From Bacillota bacterium (GTDB lineage Bacteria > Bacillota > Clostridia > Lachnospirales > Lachnospiraceae), in assembly GCA_023424995.1 (NCBI GenBank), contig JAFADH010000362.1, forward strand, positions 1-50,421: 50,421 bases of DNA, in the 5' to 3' direction. Positions 33,130 to 41,924 of this stretch are shown piece after piece; position 1 is the stretch's first letter, and every line of letters starts with the position of its first letter. The translations under genes and the position numbers were made by a program. Under the pieces are notes generated by a model that worked only from the letters and a program-made list of their open reading frames with translations, had not been told where the DNA came from and ran no database searches.

Positions 33130-33981
33130 ATGAGCACGATCAGACAGATAGCAATCTATGGTAAGGGGGGCATCGGAAAATCCACAACGACGCAGAATCT
33201 TACGGCGGGCCTTGCCGAGAGCGGCAAAAAGATAATGATTGTCGGCTGTGATCCGAAGGCCGATTCAACACGCCTTCTGCTGGGTACACTGGCACAGCGC
33301 ACCGTACTTGATACGCTCCGTGAGACCGGGGATGATGTGGAGCTTGACAGCATCATGCGTACCGGTTTCGGAGGTATAAAATGTGTCGAATCAGGCGGGC
33401 CGGAACCGGGTGTCGGCTGTGCCGGACGGGGAATCATTACATCGATCGGATTGCTGGAGCAGCTTGGCGCTTACACCGATGATCTGGATTACGTCTTTTA
33501 CGATGTGCTGGGAGACGTTGTGTGCGGCGGCTTTGCCATGCCGATCCGGGAAGGCAAGGCAAAGGAGATCTATATTGTTGCAAGCGGTGAGATGATGAGT
33601 CTGTATGCCGCCAATAATATCTCAAAGGGCATTGCAAAATACGCGCAAAAAGGCGGCGTACGCCTGGGCGGCATCATATGCAACAGCCGCAATGTGGACC
33701 GTGAAACCGATTTGCTGCGTGCGTTCTCCGCTGAGCTTGGCACCCGGCTCATCTACTTTGTACCGCGTAATAATGTTGTCCAGCGGGCTGAGATTAACCG
33801 AAAGACGGTGATCGAATACGCGCCGGAGAATTCCCAGGCGCAGGAATACCGTGACCTGGCAAAAGCAATTGATGAAAACACATACTTTACCATACCTAAG
33901 CCCATGACACAGGAGCGCCTGGAGGAGATTTTGCTGGAATACGGGCTGATGGATTCGTTTAAAGATGATTATCGGATATGA
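33130..33981 (+). CDS. NifH-like ATP-dependent reductase
   Basis: A 283-residue homologue of nitrogenase iron protein. The P-loop is GKGGIGKSTT (11-20). The [4Fe-4S] ligands are C96 (GVGCAGRGI) and C131 (DVVCGGFAMPIREGKA), matching NifH C97 and C132. R99 sits where ADP-ribosylation occurs in true NifH. VGCDPKADSTRLLL and YDVLGDVVCGGFA are almost canonical. As a dimer it would pass electrons, with ATP hydrolysis, to the NifDK-like complex from the same operon. Being placed after the transporter genes, not next to the D/K genes, it differs from nifHDK order. It is the last gene before a strong terminator. Confidence 0.93.
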   Translation: MSTIRQIAIYGKGGIGKSTTTQNLTAGLAESGKKIMIVGCDPKADSTRLLLGTLAQRTVLDTLRETGDDVELDSIMRTGFGGIKCVESGGPEPGVGCAGRGIITSIGLLEQLGAYTDDLDYVFYDVLGDVVCGGFAMPIREGKAKEIYIVASGEMMSLYAANNISKGIAKYAQKGGVRLGGIICNSRNVDRETDLLRAFSAELGTRLIYFVPRNNVVQRAEINRKTVIEYAPENSQAQEYRDLAKAIDENTYFTIPKPMTQERLEEILLEYGLMDSFKDDYRI

Positions 33982-33982
33982 G

Positions 33983-34043
33983 AGATATGGATATGGCAGA
34001 CATACGGCGCTTATGTCTGCCATATCCATATCTGTCTGTTTTT
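33983..34043 (+). terminator. strong terminator of the nitrogenase-like operon
   Basis: A perfect 22-bp stem (33983-34004 and 34012-34033) with a 7-base CGGCGCT loop begins just after the NifH-like stop and runs into GTCTGTTTTTC. Confidence 0.93.
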
Positions 34044-34099
34044 CTATCTTCTTCTTGCGCAGCATTATCTTGTGAAGTACAATAAATTCAGATATTATT

Positions 34100-34122
34100 A
34101 CAATATTTGCGTATAATATTGT
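34100..34122 (+). promoter_or_regulatory. candidate promoter with dyad over the -10
   Basis: A perfect TATAAT (34112-34117) overlaps the right arm of the inverted repeat ACAATATT/AATATTGT (34100-34107, 34115-34122). A poor -35 (TTCAGA) is 19 bases upstream. It would transcribe the acetyltransferase-like gene at 34263, and the dyad could be an operator. Nothing else is seen in 34044-34262. Confidence 0.4.
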
Positions 34123-34262
34123 TAAGGGGCAGACATGGAACTATAGACCAGCAAACAATACGGGTGGAGAAAGGCAAAGGGGATATGAAAAATTAAGGTA
34201 TTTTTCATAGGCAAATCTGTGCGGGTGCGCAGGTTTGCAGTCTTTTGGTTGAGTGAAAAATT

Positions 34263-35390
34263 ATGGTTGAGGTAAGAGAAGTATTAACGAAGAAAGAACA
34301 GAAGATATTTGCAAAGCTTCCGGTGAAGATGTACAGGGATGTTCCCCAGGCAATACCGGACCTGATTATGGATGAGATAGATAATTTTAACCCGAAGAAA
34401 AACCCGGCTTACGAATACTGCGAAGCAAAGCAGTTCCTGGCGTATAAGGATGGGGTGTGTGCCGGGAGGATTGCCGGAATCATCAGCCATGCGGCGAATG
34501 ATAAGTGGGATACAAGGCGTATCCGTTTTACCAGAGTTGACTTTATAGATGATTATGAGGTATCCGCCGCACTGTTCCAAAGGGTAGAGGAATGGGGGCG
34601 TTCTGCGGGACTTACGGAGATTCACGGGCCCATCGGCTTCTGCGATATGGACCAGGAGGGCATGCTGATCGACGGCTTTGAGGAAGAGGGGATGTTCCTC
34701 ACCATCTACAATCATCCCTATTATATTAACCATCTGGAGAAGCTGGGTTACCGGAAGGATATTGATTGGGTGGAATTCAGGGTCAGCCTTCCCGGTGAAC
34801 CGGATGCCAGGCTGGACCGTCTGGCTGACCTGGTGCTTAAGAAACACCGTCTGAAGCTGATTGAATTAAAAACCAGAAGAGAAATAAAGCCATATATAAC
34901 GCCGGTTCTTAATCTTCTTAATGTATGCTACAGTAATCTCTACGGTACGGTTGAATTAAGTCCGGCACAGATCAAAAAATATGTGGACCAGTATATACTG
35001 TTGATTAATCCGGAATATATCAAACTGATTGAAGATGAGAATAATGAATTGGTGGGCTTCGGCCTGGCTATGCCGTCCCTGAATAAAGCAGTAAGAAAAA
35101 GTAAAGCAAGGCTGTTCCCCCTGGGATGGTACAGGCTGCTGCGCGCTCCCTTTGCCAGTGCCGAGGTACTGGATCTCTATCTGATCGGGGTGACGCCGGA
35201 GATGCAGAACAAGGGCCTGACAGCAATTCTGATGAATTCCATGACTGCCACGGCCAGAAGGAATGGGATAAGATATGCCGAAACCGGACCGGAGCTTGAG
35301 ACGAACCATCAGGTTCAGGCCCTATGGAAGAACTATGAGGTAAGAAATCATAAGCGCAGACGCTGCTGGATCAAGGAATTGACAGACTGA
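34263..35390 (+). CDS. acyl-CoA N-acyltransferase-fold protein
   Basis: This 375-residue protein resembles long GNAT-superfamily proteins of unknown substrate. AGRIAGIISHAAN, RFTRVDFIDDYEVSAALFQRVEEWGRSAGLTEIHGPIGFCDMDQEGMLIDGF and a C-terminal LYLIGVTPEMQNKGLTAILMNSM (acetyl-CoA loop) are visible, with ETGPELETNHQVQALWKNYEV at the end. It looks like two GNAT-like halves. Function is not established. The ribosome binding site is weak (GAGTGA). It stands alone between the nitrogenase-like operon and a lipoprotein gene. Confidence 0.7.
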   Translation: MVEVREVLTKKEQKIFAKLPVKMYRDVPQAIPDLIMDEIDNFNPKKNPAYEYCEAKQFLAYKDGVCAGRIAGIISHAANDKWDTRRIRFTRVDFIDDYEVSAALFQRVEEWGRSAGLTEIHGPIGFCDMDQEGMLIDGFEEEGMFLTIYNHPYYINHLEKLGYRKDIDWVEFRVSLPGEPDARLDRLADLVLKKHRLKLIELKTRREIKPYITPVLNLLNVCYSNLYGTVELSPAQIKKYVDQYILLINPEYIKLIEDENNELVGFGLAMPSLNKAVRKSKARLFPLGWYRLLRAPFASAEVLDLYLIGVTPEMQNKGLTAILMNSMTATARRNGIRYAETGPELETNHQVQALWKNYEVRNHKRRRCWIKELTD

Positions 35391-35609
35391 TTGTAATATA
35401 TGGTTTTACTGCGGATGGAACAGTGTATGCTGCGTCCATCCGTTTGGTTTGTAATTACTACAGGTATTTAATACTAAATTTAATGCAACGGATTAGTGAC
35501 CGGCATCGTCTAACAAATAGCAGAGGGGAGTATAATAACCACAGACACAGAAGAAACCAATGCTTATCAGCAGCAATTGCGCCGCTTCAAGCGGCAGATG
35601 GAGGTCACT

Positions 35610-36746
35610 ATGAAGAAAATAATTATGTCCCTATGTTTTATCTTAATAATAATTTCACTTACAGCCTGCGGTACGGCACCGGACGATGGGAATACAGATG
35701 ACAGCGGTACTCCTGCAGCGACACCTACGCCCCTTCCGGGGGATGATACTTCGAAGGAACCGGATGATACCCAGGATCCTGCTCTGACAGTCAAGGATTA
35801 TTTTCCGATGACGGAAGGCATGGAATATATCTACGAAGGACTTGGCAATGAGTATGCTTCCTATACCCGGATCACGGATTATATTGATGAGGCCAATAGC
35901 CGGTTTCAGACCAGAACCGACAACGGCGGTACAGAGACGGTCAGAGTAATTGAAATAAAGGATGGTAAGGTATCGGTTATAAAGCTGGTGAATGAAGCTT
36001 ATGATATCGATAACCTTCTTACGGAGGAGATCAACGGTGCGGATGCCGAGGTCCTCCTTATGGAACCCCTGGTCAAGGGGACGGAGTGGACATTACCGGA
36101 CGGCAGAAGGAGAGTCATATCCGCGGTTGACGCTGCCATCGATACTCCCGCAGGAAGCTATCAGACAATTGAGGTAACCACTTCTTCAGAGGACAGTACA
36201 ATCAGGGAATATTATGCGCCGGAGGTAGGACTGGTGAAGGAGATCTTCGTATCAGGAGATATGGAAGTGAGTTCAACACTGGCCGAGATCAATGACTTAC
36301 AGAAGCTGTCTCCGGAGGAATACAGTGTAGGGTATTTCCGGACTAATGGCTATGTGGACGGTGCCGAATATCCGGTGGTAACGGTACTTAGAAGCCGGGA
36401 AGAGCTGGATTCCTATATCGAGGCGAACCGGGACACCTACCAGATGGATATGGACTGGGGTGATTCGAAAAGCTTTTTAACATCAATGGAGGAATATGAC
36501 AGTGAATTCTTCACGAATAATACTCTTGTGCTGATTCTTCTGGAAGAAAGCAGCGGGTCAATAAGGCATGAGGTTACGAATATCCGTAATTCCGACAAGG
36601 AATGGCAGATAGCCGTTGACCGGCTTATACCCCAGGTAGGTACGGACGATATGGCTGAATGGCATATCGCGATCACCCTGGACCGCGTGTTAGATGAAGA
36701 TGACGTATTTCAGGTTAAGTTCCGTAATGTAACGGAAGAAGAGTAA
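35610..36746 (+). CDS. lipoprotein of unknown function
   Basis: The 378-residue precursor has a lipoprotein signal (MKKIIMSLCFILIIISLTAC, lipid on C20) and a Pro/Thr/Asp-rich linker to about residue 60. A domain of about 150 residues follows (DYFPMTEGMEYIYEG, with a TETVRV...DGKVSVIK beta pattern). The C-terminal domain (about 240-378) has YPVVTVLRSREELDSYI and ITLDRVLDEDDV, which resembles protease-complex PrcB-type C-terminal domains, but this is a weak match. It is anchored on the outer face of the membrane. GGAGG precedes the ATG at 35610; an upstream in-frame start at 35577 gives no proper signal peptide. Confidence 0.65.
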   Translation: MKKIIMSLCFILIIISLTACGTAPDDGNTDDSGTPAATPTPLPGDDTSKEPDDTQDPALTVKDYFPMTEGMEYIYEGLGNEYASYTRITDYIDEANSRFQTRTDNGGTETVRVIEIKDGKVSVIKLVNEAYDIDNLLTEEINGADAEVLLMEPLVKGTEWTLPDGRRRVISAVDAAIDTPAGSYQTIEVTTSSEDSTIREYYAPEVGLVKEIFVSGDMEVSSTLAEINDLQKLSPEEYSVGYFRTNGYVDGAEYPVVTVLRSREELDSYIEANRDTYQMDMDWGDSKSFLTSMEEYDSEFFTNNTLVLILLEESSGSIRHEVTNIRNSDKEWQIAVDRLIPQVGTDDMAEWHIAITLDRVLDEDDVFQVKFRNVTEEE

Positions 36747-36818
36747 CTGAGATGCATCGATACTGCAGGCAATCCGGCCTGACTGTGGGCGATGAAGCAA
36801 AATATTAAAATGATAATG

Positions 36819-36853
36819 AATCCTCTCCGGCAGCTGCCGGGGAGGATTTTTGC
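36819..36853 (+). terminator. terminator of the lipoprotein gene
   Basis: A 15-bp stem with one G-U pair (AATCCTCTCCGGCAG and its partner, meeting at a GGCAGCTGCC tip) is followed by TTTTT. Confidence 0.9.
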
Positions 36854-36940
36854 TGCTTGCTAAGGAGCTGCTTGTGGTAGTAAAATATGTTAGACACCAT
36901 ATGGAAATAAATATAAAACATATAAAAAGAGAGAATAATC

Positions 36941-37612
36941 ATGCGTATTTTTATATTGGAAGATGATCTTTCCCTTCAGAAGGGAATTGCTTTAAAGCTT
37001 ATGAAAGAAGGTCACGAGCTGGAATGTGCGGCAGATATGGCAACCGCCCTGTATTGTATACGCAAGCCCTGGGATATGGCTGTCATTGATGTAAATCTGC
37101 CGGATGGGAGCGGTCTTGACATCTGCAGAAGACTTAGGGAGAGCTCACGGGAGACGCATATATTGATACTGACTGCCAATGACCAGGAGACGGATATTGT
37201 TATGGGATATGAGCTTGGGGCAGACGACTATATGACCAAGCCCTTCAGCCTGTCCGTTCTGTTATCCAAGATCAATGCGGTGAAGCGGCGAATCGGGGAT
37301 ACGGAGGGCACCAGGACGGATTCCGTCCTGGATCCGGTAAAGCAGACAGCAGCCATCCGTGGCAGAACGGTCAATCTCACAGGGAATGAACTCCGGCTAT
37401 TGAAGGCATTGCTGCAGAATTCCGGGCAGGTGCTTACGAAGGGGCAGCTGCTTCAGATTCTATGGGATACCGACGGGGAGTTTGTGGATGAGAATACTCT
37501 GGCTGTGAATATCAGGCGCTTACGGGAGAAAATTGAGGAAGATCCGGGCAATCCGGTTATAGTCGAGAATATACGGGGCGTGGGCTACCGGCTGAATAAG
37601 GATATGTTATGA
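36941..37612 (+). CDS. OmpR-family response regulator (BceR/VirR-like)
   Basis: The 223-residue protein has a receiver domain (1-115) with acidic pocket residues in LEDD, phosphoacceptor D50 in MAVIDVNLPDGSG and the switch Lys in TKPF. A winged-helix DNA-binding domain follows (about 130-223; LTGNELRLLKALL, VDENTLAVNIRRLREKIE, IENIRGVGYRL in near form). The gene overlaps the kinase gene by 4 bases (ATGA). It probably controls the ABC transporter encoded just downstream in response to an antimicrobial peptide or envelope stress. Confidence 0.95.
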   Translation: MRIFILEDDLSLQKGIALKLMKEGHELECAADMATALYCIRKPWDMAVIDVNLPDGSGLDICRRLRESSRETHILILTANDQETDIVMGYELGADDYMTKPFSLSVLLSKINAVKRRIGDTEGTRTDSVLDPVKQTAAIRGRTVNLTGNELRLLKALLQNSGQVLTKGQLLQILWDTDGEFVDENTLAVNIRRLREKIEEDPGNPVIVENIRGVGYRLNKDML

Positions 37613-38439
37613 GACGACGGTTGAGTAAAAAAGAGAAAAAGATCATAGATAATCTGGACAGGCTGCTTGCCGGAGAACCGGCGGCAAAAGCCTCCGGATT
37701 CCTGGAGGAGAAGCTTCTCCAGGTGCTTAAAACCTATGAATACACGGAAGAAAAGCGCGCCGGGGAGCAGGAGAATATTGCCCGGCTCATCAGTGACATG
37801 TCACACCAGCTTAAGACACCACTGTCGGCCCTGTCTCTTCATCTGGAACTGGCGGAGGATGCTTCCCTCAATGAGGCGGAACGGTCTCTTGAACTGAAGG
37901 AATGCCGGATACAGGCGGATAAGATACGATTCTTCTCAGAAGCCATCTTCAAAGCGGCACGGCTTGAATCGGGCCTGATATCGGTACAGAGAGCGAAGGA
38001 GGATATCATACCCACGGTCCGGTCGGCCATCGATGCCATGCATCCTGCCCTTGAAGCCAAAGGGTTATCCCTTAAGGTACATATGCCGGAGGTGCTTATT
38101 GTCCCTCATGACCCTGTCTGGACGAAGGAAGCGCTGATGAATCTCATTGACAATGCGGTTAAGTACACCGATTCCGGAGGTATTACAATTACTGCGGAAC
38201 AAGGGGCTATCTATACGCGGATAGACATAGCGGATACCGGAATCGGCATTGCTCCGGAGGAATATCCGAAGATATTCTCAAGGTTCTACCGGGCACGGCA
38301 TACAGGGACAAAACGGGTGGAAGGTACGGGACTTGGGCTGTCCATCGCCAGGGAAATCCTTCGGCAGCAGGGCGGGAATATTACGGTGGCCTCCGGGGAA
38401 GCCGGCAGCACGTTCTCCGTATTCTTACAAAATTGTTAG
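37609..38439 (+). CDS. histidine kinase without membrane segments
   Basis: This 276-residue kinase has an HisKA phosphoacceptor H66 (SDMSHQLKTPLSAL), N box (NLIDNAVKYTD), G1 (DTGIGIAPEEY), F box and G2 (GTGLGLSIA). The first 60 residues are charged and helical (MRRRLSKKEKKIIDNLD), with no hydrophobic stretch. BceS-type kinases usually have two membrane helices; this one has none, so it must be cytoplasmic and sense through a partner such as the FtsX-type permease. The 4-base overlap with the regulator gene supports a cognate pair. Confidence 0.92.
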   Translation: MRRRLSKKEKKIIDNLDRLLAGEPAAKASGFLEEKLLQVLKTYEYTEEKRAGEQENIARLISDMSHQLKTPLSALSLHLELAEDASLNEAERSLELKECRIQADKIRFFSEAIFKAARLESGLISVQRAKEDIIPTVRSAIDAMHPALEAKGLSLKVHMPEVLIVPHDPVWTKEALMNLIDNAVKYTDSGGITITAEQGAIYTRIDIADTGIGIAPEEYPKIFSRFYRARHTGTKRVEGTGLGLSIAREILRQQGGNITVASGEAGSTFSVFLQNC

Positions 38440-38502
38440 CCTGCTGTCATTATGCCGTAAGTCTTCCGGGATATAATGGGAAGGGAAAGGCAGGGATGAA
38501 TT

Positions 38503-39168
38503 ATGGATCGTATCATACATACGGAAAATCTTAAAAAAACATATTCTGACGGAGAGACACAGGTACATGCCCTTCAGGGCATTAACCTGGATATCCTGCG
38601 GGGTGAATCGGTGGCTATCATAGGATCTTCAGGCTCGGGGAAGAGCACCTTGCTCCATCTGATCGGCGGTATTGACAGGCCGACCGAGGGTAAGGTCTAT
38701 CTGGAAGAGAAGGATATCTACAGCCAGAATGACGAGGAGCTTTCCTTGCTAAGGCGAAGGCGGGTCGGGTTCGTATTTCAGAATTACAATCTTATGCCGC
38801 ATCTGACGGTATATGAGAATATTATTCTTCCGCTGGGTCTGGACGGGCGGAAAGCGGATACGGACCGTATACGGGAGCTGATGACGGTCCTAGGGCTGTA
38901 TGAGAAGCGCAAAAACCTGTCCGGGCAGCTATCCGGCGGACAGCAGCAGCGGGTGGCCATCGCCCGTGCGTTAGTCACACAGCCTGCTATTGTCCTGGCA
39001 GATGAGCCTACGGGGAATCTGGATTCACGCACGGGAGGGGAGGTACTTAATTTACTCCGGACCTCCGCTTCCAAGCTGGGACAGACCATGGCTATCATCA
39101 CCCACGACGATAAGGTGGCACAATTCTGCGACCGCACCGTGCGAATCGAGGACGGGGTGATCGTATGA
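38503..39168 (+). CDS. ABC transporter ATPase (BceA/MacB/LolD type)
   Basis: A 221-residue ATPase with Walker A GSSGSGKST (about residue 40), Q-loop VFQNYNLMPHLTV, signature LSGGQQQRV, Walker B IVLADEPTGNLD and the switch His in IITHDDKVA. The HALQGINLDI and LADEPTGNLD patterns mark the FtsE/MacB/BceA branch, which drives mechanotransmission, not classic transport. Its stop overlaps the permease start by 4 bases, and the kinase gene ends 63 bases before it. Confidence 0.94.
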   Translation: MDRIIHTENLKKTYSDGETQVHALQGINLDILRGESVAIIGSSGSGKSTLLHLIGGIDRPTEGKVYLEEKDIYSQNDEELSLLRRRRVGFVFQNYNLMPHLTVYENIILPLGLDGRKADTDRIRELMTVLGLYEKRKNLSGQLSGGQQQRVAIARALVTQPAIVLADEPTGNLDSRTGGEVLNLLRTSASKLGQTMAIITHDDKVAQFCDRTVRIEDGVIV

Positions 39169-41624
39169 ATATATATCTTTATTCCTTAAAAAGCTTCCGC
39201 CACCATATGAAGAAGGGCATTATCTTCATGATCGCCTTGTCCGTTATGCTGATGACTGCTGTGCTGAACATTGCAACCAGCCTGCAAAGAACCATATACA
39301 ATGAGGCAGTTGCGGTATCAGGGGATGCCCATGTGAGATTCAGCCATATCACATCCGGACAGGCCGGGCTGCTTGCAGGGCATGAAGCAGTGAAGTGGTC
39401 GGATCTTCATCTAAGCCTGCGGACCTGGGGTGACATCCCCGGTGAGGACAATTCGGGAATTGGTATCCTGTATTCTTCCTATCTGGGAAAGCTGGCGGGT
39501 TTTACCCTGCAAAGCGGCCAGGTTCCGGAAGAAGCAAATGAGGTGGTGATCGCGCCTCATACGGCAAAGGCTTTGGGAATCCCCGATGAGCCGGGAACAG
39601 CATTTACACTGACCTTATATGAGGAGGACGGAACTAATTGGGATCATGAATTTGTAATCAGCGGTATTTTGCAGGAACAAAAATATTTTGAGGCCATAGA
39701 CAGCCACAATATGTTTATCTCGGAAGCCTTCGCTCTGGCTCACGGCAGCTTTGCCGAGAGATACCGACAGGATACGGAGCAGGAACAATCCCTGGACCGG
39801 AGGGATATATACCTGCATCTGAAGAAGGGATATCAGGCGGAAGCGGCTGCACAGATGCTGGCTTCACTGGCAGGAATAGAAGAGGAAGATATCCAGGTCA
39901 ATACGCAATACCTGAATGCGACCCTGCAGGACCCGGTTGCGATTGTCATGGTCGCGGTTGTTTTGATCATCCTTATGCTTACCGGGGCACTGGTTATCTA
40001 TAATGCGTTCAATATCATCATTGTGAAGCGGACCCATCAATTCGGATTATTGGCACTGGTCGGCGCGTCAAAGCGCCAGATCCGTATCTGTGTATATCTG
40101 GAAGCTGTCCTGTCGGCTGTCCTTGCCATACCTGCCGGAATGCTGCTTGGCACCGGGTTCAGCCTTCTGGGCTCACCGGCCGTCACCCGGATGGTACAGG
40201 CTGTGGATTTTGCATTTCATGTGGAACCCTGGACCTATGGCCTCACCGCTTTGCTTTCCTTCCTCATGGTCTTTACGGGAATATTAAGTCCCGCACGCAA
40301 AGCAGCCGGAGTCACTCCGGTGGAAGCGGTACGCTTATCCGGAGCGCAGGCGGCTGCCCGGAAGTCAAAGCCTGTGAATCATATTACCTTACCGGTATTG
40401 GCAAGGCTGAATATGCAGCGGAGCAGAGGGCGGACCATCAGTACGATTTTGGCGTTTTCCGTCAGCGGGGTCTTGTTCTTAAGTATCGCCACCGTAGGGT
40501 TTTCCATGCTGGGAAGTTTGGACAGACTGACCAGCCATATGGTTGCGGGTGATATACAGGTGCTGACGGGAACGGAGAAAGGAAATATGTACATCTCGCC
40601 GGTAAAGAACCAGCTGACTCCGGAGATGCTGGATAGGCTGGGCAGTATCGACGGTGTGGAACGCATGGATGCATTTACGACCCAAGGATATTGCAGTGGT
40701 TTTACTCAGGAGGGAGATGAATCCTATCCGAGTGATTTCGGTACCGTCATAGGGATGAATGACGAGGTCCTGCTGGATCTGCTGAGCCGGGTCTATGAAG
40801 GCGGGCCGTCCCTGGAGGAGCTTAAAATTTCCGGGAATGTGCTGGCAATAAGCAATGATCATAAATCGGTCGCCCAATACAACTATCATGTGGGCCAGAC
40901 CATAACGGTTTATCTTGAGGAACAACAGGGATGGGCAACGGAGAATACAGCATCTTTCCATGTAGTAGGGCTGATTGCTTCAGACGACTTCCCGCCTTAT
41001 GTGCAGTCCTTTTGGAGTCTGCCGGCCTTGATTATGCCGTCGGAAGCATATCTGCAATACGGGCTTGACACTACTTATGAAACTGCCAGCCTGATGATCG
41101 ATGAGGAGAAGCATGATTCAATCGTTATGGCGCTGCAGGGAATCAGCAGCCAGAATGACGAGATATATTACAAATCCAACATTGAACTGATCAGGGAATT
41201 AAGGCGTCAGCTCATGGGAATCCTGGCATTGATTCTTATGGCGGTATTTATCATCTCCCTGATCGGCATTCTCAACCTGATCAGCTCCGTATTCATAAGC
41301 ATCGAGCAGAGACAGAGGGAATTCGGCGTGCTGTCGGCCCTGGGCTTAAGCAAATCAGGGCTTCGAAGGCTGCTGGGATATGAGAGTAACCATATAGCAG
41401 TAATAAGCATGCTGCTTTCGGTAGTATTGGGTCTGGGTGCAGGCTGCGGGTTATACCGGCTGCTGATCGGCCTGGGTGCGGACTATCTCCGGTTCACATT
41501 TCCCCTTGTGCCGCTGATTGCATTATGCCTTGTCTACGGCATCGTACCTTATATCGTCACAAGAGCCGCGGTAGACAGGCTGTTTCAAAGTACTACCACC
41601 GAACTGTTAAGACAGGATAGCTGA
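39165..41624 (+). CDS. FtsX-type ABC permease with two FtsX domains
   Basis: The 819-residue membrane protein has a first helix at about 16-38 and a periplasmic-type (here extracellular) domain to about 255. A three-helix FtsX domain follows (about 260-385, with VRLSGAQAA after), then another membrane helix near 430 and a second large extracellular domain (about 450-680). The last FtsX block is about 690-800 (LRRQLMGILALILMAVFIISLIG, EFGVLSALGLSKSGLRRLL). This is the duplicated MacB/FtsX layout of roughly 800-residue Firmicute permeases. With the cytoplasmic kinase it likely forms an envelope-stress or peptide-antibiotic sensing and detoxifying module. Confidence 0.92.
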   Translation: MNIYLYSLKSFRHHMKKGIIFMIALSVMLMTAVLNIATSLQRTIYNEAVAVSGDAHVRFSHITSGQAGLLAGHEAVKWSDLHLSLRTWGDIPGEDNSGIGILYSSYLGKLAGFTLQSGQVPEEANEVVIAPHTAKALGIPDEPGTAFTLTLYEEDGTNWDHEFVISGILQEQKYFEAIDSHNMFISEAFALAHGSFAERYRQDTEQEQSLDRRDIYLHLKKGYQAEAAAQMLASLAGIEEEDIQVNTQYLNATLQDPVAIVMVAVVLIILMLTGALVIYNAFNIIIVKRTHQFGLLALVGASKRQIRICVYLEAVLSAVLAIPAGMLLGTGFSLLGSPAVTRMVQAVDFAFHVEPWTYGLTALLSFLMVFTGILSPARKAAGVTPVEAVRLSGAQAAARKSKPVNHITLPVLARLNMQRSRGRTISTILAFSVSGVLFLSIATVGFSMLGSLDRLTSHMVAGDIQVLTGTEKGNMYISPVKNQLTPEMLDRLGSIDGVERMDAFTTQGYCSGFTQEGDESYPSDFGTVIGMNDEVLLDLLSRVYEGGPSLEELKISGNVLAISNDHKSVAQYNYHVGQTITVYLEEQQGWATENTASFHVVGLIASDDFPPYVQSFWSLPALIMPSEAYLQYGLDTTYETASLMIDEEKHDSIVMALQGISSQNDEIYYKSNIELIRELRRQLMGILALILMAVFIISLIGILNLISSVFISIEQRQREFGVLSALGLSKSGLRRLLGYESNHIAVISMLLSVVLGLGAGCGLYRLLIGLGADYLRFTFPLVPLIALCLVYGIVPYIVTRAAVDRLFQSTTTELLRQDS

Positions 41625-41718
41625 TATACACGGATATGGAAGATAAATCCTCCCGGACGGGCTGCCGCAAAATGAATCTGCAATAGCGGCTTATACAATT
41701 AAATAGTATTTATGACAT

Positions 41719-41764
41719 AAAGGCGTCTTGGAAAAGGTTTCTGCAAACCAATCAAGGCGCCTTT
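41719..41764 (+). terminator. imperfect hairpin after the permease gene
   Basis: AAAGGCG/CGCCTTT closes an interrupted stem that also includes TTG/CAA and GGTTT/AAACC, with a CTGC tip. Only a short T-run follows, so it is a probable but weak terminator. Confidence 0.5.
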
Positions 41765-41833
41765 CCCGTAGACTGTATTTCGGCAAGAAAGGCATCCCCT
41801 TTTCTGTGAATAACAGCCGGAGCGTATTTTTTG

Positions 41834-41863
41834 TTGCTAATTTCTGCTTTGTTACTATATAAT
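41834..41863 (+). promoter_or_regulatory. sigma-A promoter for the GNAT/J-domain pair
   Basis: TTGCTA and a perfect TATAAT are separated by 18 bases, about 60 bases before the GNAT start codon. Confidence 0.6.
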
Positions 41864-41924
41864 TTTAGTAAGATATTGTGACCCGGCGTAAAGAACAGTG
41901 ATATTGACAGGATAAGGAGGATAA

